Below, piece by piece: positions 56,735 through 64,000 of a stretch of 64,000 nt of DNA. A model generated the notes under the pieces. It was given only the letters and a program-made list of their open reading frames with translations. It did no database searches and was not told the origin of the DNA. This stretch comes from Siansivirga zeaxanthinifaciens CC-SAMT-1. GTDB taxonomy: Bacteria; Bacteroidota; Bacteroidia; Flavobacteriales; Flavobacteriaceae. Numbering within the stretch: position 1 is the stretch's first letter; each line of letters begins with the position of its first letter. Both the position numbers and the translations under genes were made by a program. The stretch covers positions 1,236,001 through 1,300,000 of the forward strand of contig NZ_CP007202.1 of NCBI RefSeq assembly GCF_000941055.1. Reading direction: 5' to 3'.

Positions 56735-57712
56735 ATGAAGACAATTCAATTTAGAGAAGCTATCTGTGAAGCTATGAGCGAAGAAATGCGCAGAGATGAG
56801 AGCATTTATTTAATGGGAGAGGAAGTAGCAGAATATAACGGTGCTTACAAAGCATCTAAAGGAATGTTAGATGAGTTTGGTCCTAAGCGTGTGATCGATA
56901 CACCTATTGCAGAATTAGGTTTTGCTGGTATAGCAGTAGGTTCTACTATGACAGGTAACAGACCAATAGTTGAATATATGACTTTTAACTTTTCTTTAGT
57001 TGGTATTGATCAAATTATTAACAATGCCGCTAAAATAAGACAAATGTCGGGTGGCCAATTTAAATGTCCCATTGTTTTCCGTGGCCCAACTGCTTCTGCA
57101 GGTCAATTAGGAGCAACCCACTCACAAGCTTTTGAAAACTGGTTTGCAAACACACCAGGTTTAAAAGTGGTGGTGCCTTCTAATCCTTACGATGCAAAAG
57201 GCTTGTTAAAAGCTGCAATTCGCGATGACGATCCAGTTATTTTTATGGAGAGTGAGCAAATGTATGGCGATAAAGGTGAAGTGCCAGAAGGCGAATACAT
57301 TATACCATTAGGTGTTGCAGATGTTAAACGCGTTGGTACCGATGTAACCATAGTGTCATTTGGTAAAATTATTAAAGAAGCTTATAAAGCAGCAGATGAA
57401 CTAGAAAAAGAAGGCATTTCTTGTGAAATCATAGATTTACGAACCGTTCGCCCTATGGATAGAAAGGCCATCTTAGAATCTGTAAAGAAAACAAACAGAT
57501 TGGTTGTTTTAGAAGAAGCTTGGCCGTTTGGAAATGTTTCAACAGAAATTACATATTTAGTACAATCTGAAGCATTCGATTATCTTGATGCTCCAATTGT
57601 TAGAATTAATACTGCAGATACGCCTGCACCTTATTCTCCAGTTTTGCTTGAAGAATGGTTGCCAAATAGCGACGACGTTATTAAGGCTGTTAAAAAAGTA
57701 TTATACTTATAA
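56735..57712 (+). CDS. pdhB: Pyruvate dehydrogenase E1 component, beta subunit
   Basis: A 325-residue E1 beta chain of a 2-oxoacid dehydrogenase. It begins KTIQFREAICEAMSEEMRRD, with ESIYLMGEEVAEYNGAYK, IDTPIAELGFAGIAVG and FRGPTASAGQLGATHSQ blocks of the TPP-binding interface, and ends in LEEAWPFGNVSTEI and the C-terminal domain. It forms part of pyruvate decarboxylation to acetyl-CoA. The alpha subunit is not in the window, so it must be encoded elsewhere, as is common in this group. A branched-chain E1 beta is less likely. Confidence 0.93.
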   Translation: MKTIQFREAICEAMSEEMRRDESIYLMGEEVAEYNGAYKASKGMLDEFGPKRVIDTPIAELGFAGIAVGSTMTGNRPIVEYMTFNFSLVGIDQIINNAAKIRQMSGGQFKCPIVFRGPTASAGQLGATHSQAFENWFANTPGLKVVVPSNPYDAKGLLKAAIRDDDPVIFMESEQMYGDKGEVPEGEYIIPLGVADVKRVGTDVTIVSFGKIIKEAYKAADELEKEGISCEIIDLRTVRPMDRKAILESVKKTNRLVVLEEAWPFGNVSTEITYLVQSEAFDYLDAPIVRINTADTPAPYSPVLLEEWLPNSDDVIKAVKKVLYL

Positions 57713-57735
57713 AAAATCAATATTTTTATTCTATA

Positions 57736-57771
57736 AACTTCATTAGCATGATTGTTGATGAAGTTTTTTTT
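57736..57771 (+). terminator. Terminator between pdhB and the DUF5686 gene
   Basis: AACTTCAT/ATGAAGTT stem followed by a T-tract, ending 6 bp before the next start codon. It separates the genes unless read-through occurs. Confidence 0.8.
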
Positions 57772-57776
57772 GTGTT

Positions 57777-60281
57777 ATGAACTTTAAGCTACTTTTTACA
57801 TTTTTTATATTAGGACTTATTTCAACGTTTGCTCAAACCAAAGTAAGTGGTTATGTGTTCGATGAAAATAATGAGCCTGTTCCATTTGCTAACGTTTTAT
57901 TTAAAGGTTCTACCAAAGGAACTATTACAAACGAAAACGGAAAATTTTATTTAGAGTCTGATGATACCTGGACAGCCTTAACCGTATCTTTTATTGGTTA
58001 CGAAACACTTAATGTGCCCTTAGTTAAAAAGGTAAATTACGATTTAAAGTTTATTTTAAAAGAAGAAGCCGCTCAATTAGATCAGGTTTTTATTGTTTCG
58101 GGAAAACAACCTAAAAAAAACAATCCAGCCATAGATTTACTTCGTAAAATCTGGGAACATAAACGAAAAAATGGATTAAGTCTTTACAATCAATATCAAT
58201 ACGATAAATACGAAAAAGTAGAATTTGATATTAATACCATAGACAGTGCACTTATAAAAAGTAAACTTTTTAGAGGTATGGAATTTGTATTTAATGAAGT
58301 TGATACCTCGAGCGTTACCGGAAAAACATACTTACCAATTTTTATTAATGAAGCTGTTTCAACGGTTTACGGCGACAATATAATTAACAAGAATAAAGAA
58401 GTTTTAAACGGAAATAAAAACTCTGGTTTTAGCGATAATCAAATAATTATCGACTTTGTAGACGATTTATATTCAGATTTTGATATCTACGATAATTACC
58501 TTCGTTTTTTTGATAAAAGTTTTGTAAGTCCTTTGTCACGAACAGGTATAAACACCTATAATTATGTATTAAAAGACAGTGCTTATTTAGAGAATAAATG
58601 GTGCTATAATATTATTTACTCCCCCAGACGTAAAAACGAATTAACATTTAAAGGCGATTTTTGGGTTGCAGATACCACTTACGCTATTAAAGAAATTAAT
58701 TTACAGGCATCTAAAAGTGCCAACATCAACTGGGTTAAAGAAATTTACATCGAACAAGAATACGAAGTTTTAAATGACTCCCTTTTTCTAGTAAAACGCG
58801 ATTACATGATGTCCGATTTTGCTTTAAATAAAAAGGAAGATTCGCGTGGCGTATATGGTAAACGAACCACACTATACGATAATTATAAGTTCGATATAGA
58901 AAAAGACAAGAAGTTTTACGAAACCGAAGTTTATAATTACGACAAGGATGTTTACGACAGAGACGATAGTTTTTGGGAAGCCAACCGATTGGAATCTTTA
59001 AACAAAGACGAAAAAGGCGTTTATAAAATGTTAGACACGCTAAAAACCGTTAAAAAGTTTAAACGCCTTTATAATCTCGGAAGCATTTTAGCATCGGGAT
59101 ACATAGAATTTAATGAGTTGCCGCTAGATTACGGTCCTATATTTTCAACCTTTGGTTTTAATGAAGTTGAAGGCGTGCGTTTAAGAACCGGACTGCGTAC
59201 GTATTTTGGTAAAAACGATTTATGGAGGTTGGAAGGATTTTTAGCTTATGGTTTTAAAGACGATAAATTTAAATACGGACTTTCTGGTAAATGGTTGCTA
59301 GACAAGAAAAACCGATTTATTATTTCTGGTGGTAACAGACGCGATGTCGAACAAATTGGAGCTAGTTTAACCACGAGCACCGATGTACTAGGACGTAGTT
59401 TTGCATCGTCGGCCGTTATAGGAACAGGTACAAACGACAAATTAACATCTATTAATTTAACCAGTTTGTCTGTTGAAATGGAACCCGTTAGAAACCTTAT
59501 TTTTAGGTTGGGAGGTAATTACCGTACATTAGAATCGGCTTCACCAACATTTAGTTTGGATTACAATGCACCCGATGGTGTTAAATCTGAAATAAAGCAA
59601 TTTGAATCGACATTATCTGTTCAATATTTTCCAAAACGAAAAATGACAGGTTTTGGTGTAGAGCGTATTGAGGCTAACGACGATTTTGCTAGGTTATTTG
59701 CTCAAGTTAGTAAAGGAGATAAAAGTTTGTTTAACAGTGATTTCGACTATACCAAAGTGCAGTTTTCATACATACAGCCTTTTCAAGTGGGAGGTTTTGG
59801 TAGGTTAACCTCGACCATCGAGGCTGGTAAAACATTTGGAGAAGTACCTTTAGGCTTATTAAGTGTTATTCCAGGAAACCAGTCGTATTTTTCAATTTAC
59901 AATACTTTTACCTTGTTAGATTTTTACGAGTTCGTTTCAGATACCTATACCTCTGTTCATTTAGAGCATAATTTTAACGGACGCCTTTTCTCAAGAATTC
60001 CGTTTTTAAGAAAGTTTAATTTGAGAGAAATAGTAGGTATTCGTGGTGTTTGGGGTGATATTTCAGAACAAAACATCGCATTAAATACAACTTCTAACCC
60101 CAATAGTATTCCTTTAATTGCACCAAATTCTGAAATGTATTACGAATACAGTTTCGGGGTTGGTAATATTTTTAAAGTGTTTAGAATAGATTTTAATTTT
60201 AGAGGAAATTACCTAGATGAAATTAAAAACCCAAATGCCCGTAAATTTGGTGTAACGGGCTCTTTTGGGTTTCATTTTTAA
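57777..60281 (+). CDS. DUF5686 / carboxypeptidase-regulatory-like outer membrane protein
   Basis: An 834-residue outer-membrane protein. A signal peptide (1-19, STFAQ) leads to a CarboxypepD_reg-like beta-sandwich (about 21-95, GYVFDENNEPVPFANVLFKG). A long DUF5686 region follows, with aromatic-rich strands, ending in the C-terminal barrel strand KFGVTGSFGFHF. Members are common in Bacteroidota and of unknown function; some may take part in envelope assembly or import. It is convergent with the LRR gene, 5 bp apart. Confidence 0.85.
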   Translation: MNFKLLFTFFILGLISTFAQTKVSGYVFDENNEPVPFANVLFKGSTKGTITNENGKFYLESDDTWTALTVSFIGYETLNVPLVKKVNYDLKFILKEEAAQLDQVFIVSGKQPKKNNPAIDLLRKIWEHKRKNGLSLYNQYQYDKYEKVEFDINTIDSALIKSKLFRGMEFVFNEVDTSSVTGKTYLPIFINEAVSTVYGDNIINKNKEVLNGNKNSGFSDNQIIIDFVDDLYSDFDIYDNYLRFFDKSFVSPLSRTGINTYNYVLKDSAYLENKWCYNIIYSPRRKNELTFKGDFWVADTTYAIKEINLQASKSANINWVKEIYIEQEYEVLNDSLFLVKRDYMMSDFALNKKEDSRGVYGKRTTLYDNYKFDIEKDKKFYETEVYNYDKDVYDRDDSFWEANRLESLNKDEKGVYKMLDTLKTVKKFKRLYNLGSILASGYIEFNELPLDYGPIFSTFGFNEVEGVRLRTGLRTYFGKNDLWRLEGFLAYGFKDDKFKYGLSGKWLLDKKNRFIISGGNRRDVEQIGASLTTSTDVLGRSFASSAVIGTGTNDKLTSINLTSLSVEMEPVRNLIFRLGGNYRTLESASPTFSLDYNAPDGVKSEIKQFESTLSVQYFPKRKMTGFGVERIEANDDFARLFAQVSKGDKSLFNSDFDYTKVQFSYIQPFQVGGFGRLTSTIEAGKTFGEVPLGLLSVIPGNQSYFSIYNTFTLLDFYEFVSDTYTSVHLEHNFNGRLFSRIPFLRKFNLREIVGIRGVWGDISEQNIALNTTSNPNSIPLIAPNSEMYYEYSFGVGNIFKVFRIDFNFRGNYLDEIKNPNARKFGVTGSFGFHF

Positions 60282-60286
60282 AATAG

Positions 60287-61075
60287 TTATCTGGATAAGT
60301 AAGCATCAGAATGACTAATTACTCTAACAGATAGCCATTCTTTAAATAAATTTCGTGCTAACTCTACAGGAATTTTTGTATCGTATAAACTTAGCTCATT
60401 GATATGATGGAGTTCTTTAATAGACTCTGGTAATGTTGTGATGGGACACCCCGATAAAATTAAATTGTTTAAGTTTAGTAGCTTATTTATACTAGAGGGA
60501 ATCTCAGTTATGTTTTCAGAGCAAATTGCTAAATATTCTAAGGCTACTAAATGGCAAATTGCTTCAGGGAATACCTCAAGTTCTGTTTGTGAGACGTTTA
60601 GTGACTTTAGTTTTGTAAGTTTAGAGACATTGTTTAAAAATGTTTTTATAGGGTTTCGAAATAAATCTAATTCGGTTAAATGACTTAACTCGCTTATGGT
60701 CTCAGGTATTTCAGAAAGTTTAGCATCTTCTAATTTTAAAATTTCTAAGTTTTTTAAATTCCCAATAGAATCTGGTAATTTATTTATAGGATTTTCACCT
60801 AAACTTAAAATTTTTAATTGCGTGAGTTTTCCAATACTTTCTGGCAAGTTTTCTATATTATTACCGCCAAGGTACAGCTCCTTTAACTGTTTAAATACAC
60901 CTATCCATTCGGGTATTGTTGTTAATTTATTTTGCTGTAGATATAATACTTCTAAGTTTTCACAAGCACTAATACTTTCGTTTAACTCGGTAATATGCTT
61001 ATTGTCTAAGTGTAAACTCCTAGTTTCTAGAGGGTTTTTAATAGCATCTTTTATAGAATTACAGTCTTTAGGCAT
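60287..61075 (-). CDS. Leucine-rich repeat protein
   Basis: A 262-residue protein made of about eight leucine-rich repeats of the LPxSIGxLxxLxxLxL type (for example LPESIGKLTQLKILSLGENP). It has no signal peptide or TM segment, so it should be cytoplasmic and act through protein contacts. It follows the serine hydrolase gene by 7 bp, so they form an operon. Its partner is unknown. Confidence 0.85.
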   Translation of the reverse strand: MPKDCNSIKDAIKNPLETRSLHLDNKHITELNESISACENLEVLYLQQNKLTTIPEWIGVFKQLKELYLGGNNIENLPESIGKLTQLKILSLGENPINKLPDSIGNLKNLEILKLEDAKLSEIPETISELSHLTELDLFRNPIKTFLNNVSKLTKLKSLNVSQTELEVFPEAICHLVALEYLAICSENITEIPSSINKLLNLNNLILSGCPITTLPESIKELHHINELSLYDTKIPVELARNLFKEWLSVRVISHSDAYLSR

Positions 61076-61082
61076 TTTTTAA

Positions 61083-62210
61083 TTATTTTAATTGCGATAG
61101 TATAGACGAAAATATAATAGCTTCATTCCATGCAGATACATTAGCATCATCTATAGCGAAAGCAAAGCTATAATCGTTGGGACTTGCAGCCATATAAGAT
61201 TGAAATCCAAATGTTTGTCCGGCATGTCCGTAAGATAACCCCATAAGATTAACAACGCCTAAACCATATTTTATAGGTCCCGACATAACCATGTAATGAT
61301 CATTCAATAGCATGTTAATGGTTTCAGGATTTTTAAATAATTTACCCGCATACCATTGTCTAATAAAGGTATTCATATCATCAAGAGAGGCAATAATTTC
61401 ACCGGCAGAACCCGCAAGGGTTGCAGGTATTTCGGTTGGGGTTTCTTTAAAATGTCCTTGCGCTCTAGTAATATCGGGATTAAGAGATTTTAAATAGGTG
61501 TTTTTTAGTTGAAGTGGTTCAATAATAAATTTCTTAAAATATTCTTGGTATGTTAAACCCGATATTTTTTCAATAATCATTCCAAGAAGAATGTAATTGG
61601 TATTGCAATACGTAAATTTAGAACCCGGGATAAATTTATTAGCAGTAACGGCTTTGGCTTGTTTTAAAAGCTCTTTGGATGTAAATGTTAAACTAGGGTC
61701 GTTGTAACGTTCTATTACAACATCATCTAAATCGTCTCCAAAATAATCTGGTAACCCTGAAGAATGATTTAAAAGATTAATAACTTTAACCGAATCGATA
61801 TAATTTTTACCATCTAATAGAAGCATTTGCTCCAGATTTTCATCTTTTATAATAGATGTTATCGGGTCGTTTAATGATAGTTTGTTTTGCTCTATAAGTT
61901 GAAGAATGGAAGTTGCAGTGAACATTTTCGTGCAACTGCTTATTTCATTTAAAACATTAAAATCTGTAACAACATTATTGGTTCGACCGTCGTAACCAGA
62001 AAAATACTTTGTGTCTTTATTTGCTATAATGGTAGTAAATTTACACTTGTTATTTACAGCCATTGTTTTTACTAAGGAGTCTAATTTACTAGTTATAGAG
62101 TTTGGAAATGTTTTTGCTATTTCTGCGACAGATGTTTCTGTTTTTTTAGGGGTCTCTTTACAACTAATAAATAAAAATGCGGTTAAGACTAGAGTAATTG
62201 CGTATTTCAT
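61083..62210 (-). CDS. Serine hydrolase lipoprotein (class C beta-lactamase-like)
   Basis: A roughly 375-residue enzyme with lipoprotein signal peptide (LFISCKET, Cys17). Catalytic motifs: Ser-x-x-Lys as SCTK in EISSCTKMFTA near residue 75, Tyr-x-Asn as YCNTN, and GHAGQTFGF at the C-terminal side. These penicillin-binding-protein-like hydrolases act on peptides, D-amino esters or beta-lactams; a beta-lactamase role cannot be claimed. I chose ATG 62210, where the signal peptide begins; the frame is open to 62255. The LRR gene follows. Confidence 0.85.
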   Translation of the reverse strand: MKYAITLVLTAFLFISCKETPKKTETSVAEIAKTFPNSITSKLDSLVKTMAVNNKCKFTTIIANKDTKYFSGYDGRTNNVVTDFNVLNEISSCTKMFTATSILQLIEQNKLSLNDPITSIIKDENLEQMLLLDGKNYIDSVKVINLLNHSSGLPDYFGDDLDDVVIERYNDPSLTFTSKELLKQAKAVTANKFIPGSKFTYCNTNYILLGMIIEKISGLTYQEYFKKFIIEPLQLKNTYLKSLNPDITRAQGHFKETPTEIPATLAGSAGEIIASLDDMNTFIRQWYAGKLFKNPETINMLLNDHYMVMSGPIKYGLGVVNLMGLSYGHAGQTFGFQSYMAASPNDYSFAFAIDDANVSAWNEAIIFSSILSQLK

Positions 62211-62231
62211 GGTTAAATGGGTTTTAATTTT

Positions 62232-62738
62232 TGGTTTTGTTTTTAAAATTATCAAATTCCGATGGACTTTCTGCTTTAGAGAATGTATTATTTTTATAAG
62301 TTTTTAAGTTATTTCCTTGGCTGTCTTTTGTGTATTTTATGGTGTAAACAGCATCAAAATCGTTAACTGCAGCAAGTCATCGCATGCTTCGGCTATTAAT
62401 AGAGTCTTTTAAATTATTTCGAAACAATCCAAAATCTTCATTTTATTTTTTGTTGTCGTTTTGCTCTAACCGAATCCATGCATAGCTCAAGGCATCTGGA
62501 GAACTATTTAAATAGCTAATGGTTTCCTCGTCAGACCAAACGTTGGTTTTTTCATTTAAAACAGCTTTAATTTTATAGTTTACAGGTTGTTGTTAGTAAT
62601 CTAAACTAGGTGCTTAACAAGCGTTTTTGTAATTTTTAAATTATCTATAAGAACGAATTTGCCTTGCCATGGTTTATTTTGTGTATTTACACTTAAACTA
62701 ACAAGCCATATGAATGTTAATAAATAACAATATGTCAA
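62232..62738 (-). pseudogene. Decayed secreted protein gene, possibly M1-peptidase-like
   Basis: The minus strand shows protein-like stretches broken by stops and frame changes. From TTG 62738: TYCYLLTFIWLVSLSVNTQ, a signal-peptide-like start, then KPWQGKFVLIDNLKI. After a frame change comes NYKIKAVLNEKTNVWSD, then ISYLNSSPDALSYAWIRLEQN, stop, then NEDFGLFRNNLKDSINSRSM, stop, AAVNDFDAVYTIKYTKD. The NNSPD-L-Y-W-LxQN pattern resembles the N-terminal domain of M1-type aminopeptidases in this group. At least three stops interrupt it, and it has no catalytic domain left. The family is a tentative call. Confidence 0.6.
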
Positions 62739-62926
62739 TTATTATTTGAATTAGTTCTTTTAAATATATGAAAATAACTTTATTAAAATGGTCATTGCTG
62801 TTCTAAAGTTAAAATGGCTTTTTCTGTTTCATTCTACGATAATTAATTTAAAAACTGTAACAACCAGATTTTAAGATTAATCAACTCAAACGTTATAGGG
62901 TTAATTTATGTTATAAAAAAAGACGA

Positions 62927-62961
62927 TTTGTTGCTAAATCTCTAAGGGTTCTTTACATTTG
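62927..62961 (+). promoter_or_regulatory. Promoter of ppa
   Basis: TTTG/TTG at 62927-62933 and a perfect TACATTTG at 62954-62961, 20 bp apart, match the Bacteroidota -33/-7 consensus. The start codon is 20 bp after the -7 box. The region between the decayed gene and this promoter (about 62740-62925) holds nothing recognisable. Confidence 0.8.
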
Positions 62962-62980
62962 CGGCACAAAATAAAATAAA

Positions 62981-63508
62981 ATGAGCGAAGAACAAATGGT
63001 TACTTTTGATGTCTTAATAGAAATACCAAAGGGTAGTAGAAATAAGTACGAATACGATTTTACTTTAAACAAGATTAGATTTGACAGAATGTTGTTTTCA
63101 TCTATGATGTACCCTGGAGATTATGGTTTTATTCCTGAAACATTGGCGTTAGATCAAGATCCACTAGATGTTTTGGTATTAGGGCATCAACCAACATATC
63201 CTATGGTTGTTATGGAAGTGAGACCAATTGGTGTGTTTTATATGACAGATGAAAAAGGTCCTGATGAAAAAATAATTTGTGTACCAGTTTCTGATCCTAT
63301 CTGGAGTAAGAAAGCAGATATTACCGATTTAAATCCGCATAGACTTAAAGAAATTGAGCACTTTTTTCAAGTTTACAAAGATTTAGAAAAGAAAAAAGTA
63401 GATACAGGTGGTTGGGGTAATGCCGCTGAAGCACTTAAAATTTATGAAGAGTGTGTAAAGCGTTATGAAGAAAGCGACCACAAGAAAAAGCGTACTTTTA
63501 CTATCTAA
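62981..63508 (+). CDS. ppa: Soluble inorganic pyrophosphatase (family I)
   Basis: A 175-residue family I PPase. Visible features: IEIPKGSRNKYEYD, the DYGFIPET block, the metal-binding DQDPLDVLVL, and DPIWSKKADITDL. It hydrolyses pyrophosphate in the cytoplasm with magnesium. It lies 127 bp before the start of the membrane pyrophosphatase gene, with its own terminator between them. Confidence 0.96.
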   Translation: MSEEQMVTFDVLIEIPKGSRNKYEYDFTLNKIRFDRMLFSSMMYPGDYGFIPETLALDQDPLDVLVLGHQPTYPMVVMEVRPIGVFYMTDEKGPDEKIICVPVSDPIWSKKADITDLNPHRLKEIEHFFQVYKDLEKKKVDTGGWGNAAEALKIYEECVKRYEESDHKKKRTFTI

Positions 63509-63541
63509 ATTATTAGATTATTAAAATAGCATAAAATAATT

Positions 63542-63572
63542 AAACCATCTTTAATAAAAGGTGGTTTTTTTT
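63542..63572 (+). terminator. Terminator after ppa
   Basis: AACCATCTTT/AAAGGTGGTT stem (one G-U pair) with a T-tract. Confidence 0.82.
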
Positions 63573-63635
63573 ATCACTTATATTTTCCTATTTTTAGCGA
63601 CATTAAAAAATAATTAATTTAAACCAACAACTAAT

Positions 63636-64000
63636 ATGGAATTAATAGTGAAATTTTTGCCCCTTTTTGGTGTTTTAGGATTAGCGTTTGTATTTATAAA
63701 AAGTGCCTGGGTCACAAAACAAGATCAGGGTAACGAAAGAATGATAAAAATTGCTAAAAACATTGCCGATGGTGCGATGTCTTTTCTTAAAGCTGAATAT
63801 AAAATTTTATCAATTTTTGTAATTGCCGTAGCCATTTTGTTATACTTCAAAGGAAATGCCGAAGAAGGTTCAAATGGTATGGTTGCTATTTCTTTTATTG
63901 TTGGTGCTATTTGTTCTGCTTTAGCAGGATTTATTGGAATGAAAGTAGCCACAAAAGCCAATGTTAGAACAACAAGCGCTGCCAGAACGTCTTTAGGTAA
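63636..64000 (+). CDS. hppA: Membrane-bound proton/sodium-translocating pyrophosphatase (partial)
   Basis: The first 121 codons of a membrane PPase; the gene continues past the window end. It shows TM helix 1 (LPLFGVLGLAFVFIKSAWV), then QGNERMIKIAKNIADGAMSFLKAEYKIL, which is the conserved start of the family, TM helices 2 and 3, and GMKVATKANVRTTSAAR. It couples pyrophosphate hydrolysis to ion pumping across the inner membrane. The ATG at 63636 follows directly after an AT-rich leader. H+ versus Na+ specificity cannot be read from this part. Confidence 0.92.
   Translation, partial: MELIVKFLPLFGVLGLAFVFIKSAWVTKQDQGNERMIKIAKNIADGAMSFLKAEYKILSIFVIAVAILLYFKGNAEEGSNGMVAISFIVGAICSALAGFIGMKVATKANVRTTSAARTSLG

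Noticed and set aside
61083..62210. Beta-lactamase resistance gene
   Set aside because: The SxxK/YxN motifs are shared by many serine hydrolases and esterases; nothing points to beta-lactam specificity.

Overview
The window looks like a chromosomal segment of a marine-type member of the Flavobacteriaceae (Bacteroidota). The DNA is AT-rich. Clear upstream regions carry the Bacteroidota -7 element TAnnTTTG. Secreted proteins end in type IX secretion (T9SS) sorting domains, SusC/SusD pairs and lipoproteins are present, and the housekeeping set (2TM-DHFR, HPPK-dNK fusion, DUF5686, bifunctional nuclease, H+-PPase) is typical of the group. No rRNA, CRISPR array or IS transposase was seen.

Layout. 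(1) 1-7673 is core genome: a membrane protein fragment, a queuosine-precursor transporter, a folK-deoxynucleoside kinase fusion, a Pro/Glu-linker lipoprotein, two methyltransferases, mutS, and a tRNA-Gly(GCC)/tRNA-Leu(UAA) pair with a good promoter. (2) About 7674-12000 is an accessory island against the 3' end of tRNA-Leu: a large serine recombinase, a coupled small ORF, a MerR-like regulator, a zinc-ribbon protein, a one-TM protein and about 1 kb of AT-rich non-coding DNA with strong inverted repeats. (3) 12014-13820 is an HxlR regulator divergent from an SDR oxidoreductase and a membrane protein. (4) 13910-34762 is a polysaccharide utilisation locus (PUL): a membrane-spanning beta-propeller/LuxR-HTH regulator, a secreted carbohydrate-binding protein, SusC, SusD, a PKD surface lipoprotein, a GH5-CBM6 enzyme with a T9SS tail, a small lipoprotein, GH3, GH30 and a sodium/sugar symporter. 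(5) 35026-39283 is a xylose module: two tandem repeat-plus-terminator units, a GntR/LacI-like regulator, xylulokinase and xylose isomerase. (6) 39353-64000 is mainly core genome: two paralogous Ala/Glu/Asp-rich lipoproteins, waaA, a sugar aminotransferase plus galE, fabD-lspA, folA, thyA, a nucleoside transporter, etfBA, a secreted glycosidase-like protein, pdhB, a DUF5686 outer-membrane protein, ppa and the start of hppA. Two decayed genes are visible, at 47144-47581 and about 62232-62738.

How the genes fit together. The propeller regulator probably senses an oligosaccharide in the periplasm. Surface proteins bind and cut the glycan, SusCD imports the pieces, GH3 and GH30 reduce them to monosaccharides and the symporter takes these into the cytoplasm. 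GH5 + GH30 + GH3 with a PKD surface lipoprotein suggests a beta-1,3/1,6-glucan such as laminarin. That substrate is an inference, and the adjacent xylose genes leave a xylose-containing glycan open.

Most unusual: the tandem repeat/terminator units at 35026-35215 (candidate twin small RNAs), an apparently new carbohydrate-binding module shared by two PUL proteins, the recombinase frame that runs antisense through a tRNA gene, GTAGA-type inverted repeats at three PUL intergenic regions, and a long palindrome in front of etfBA.
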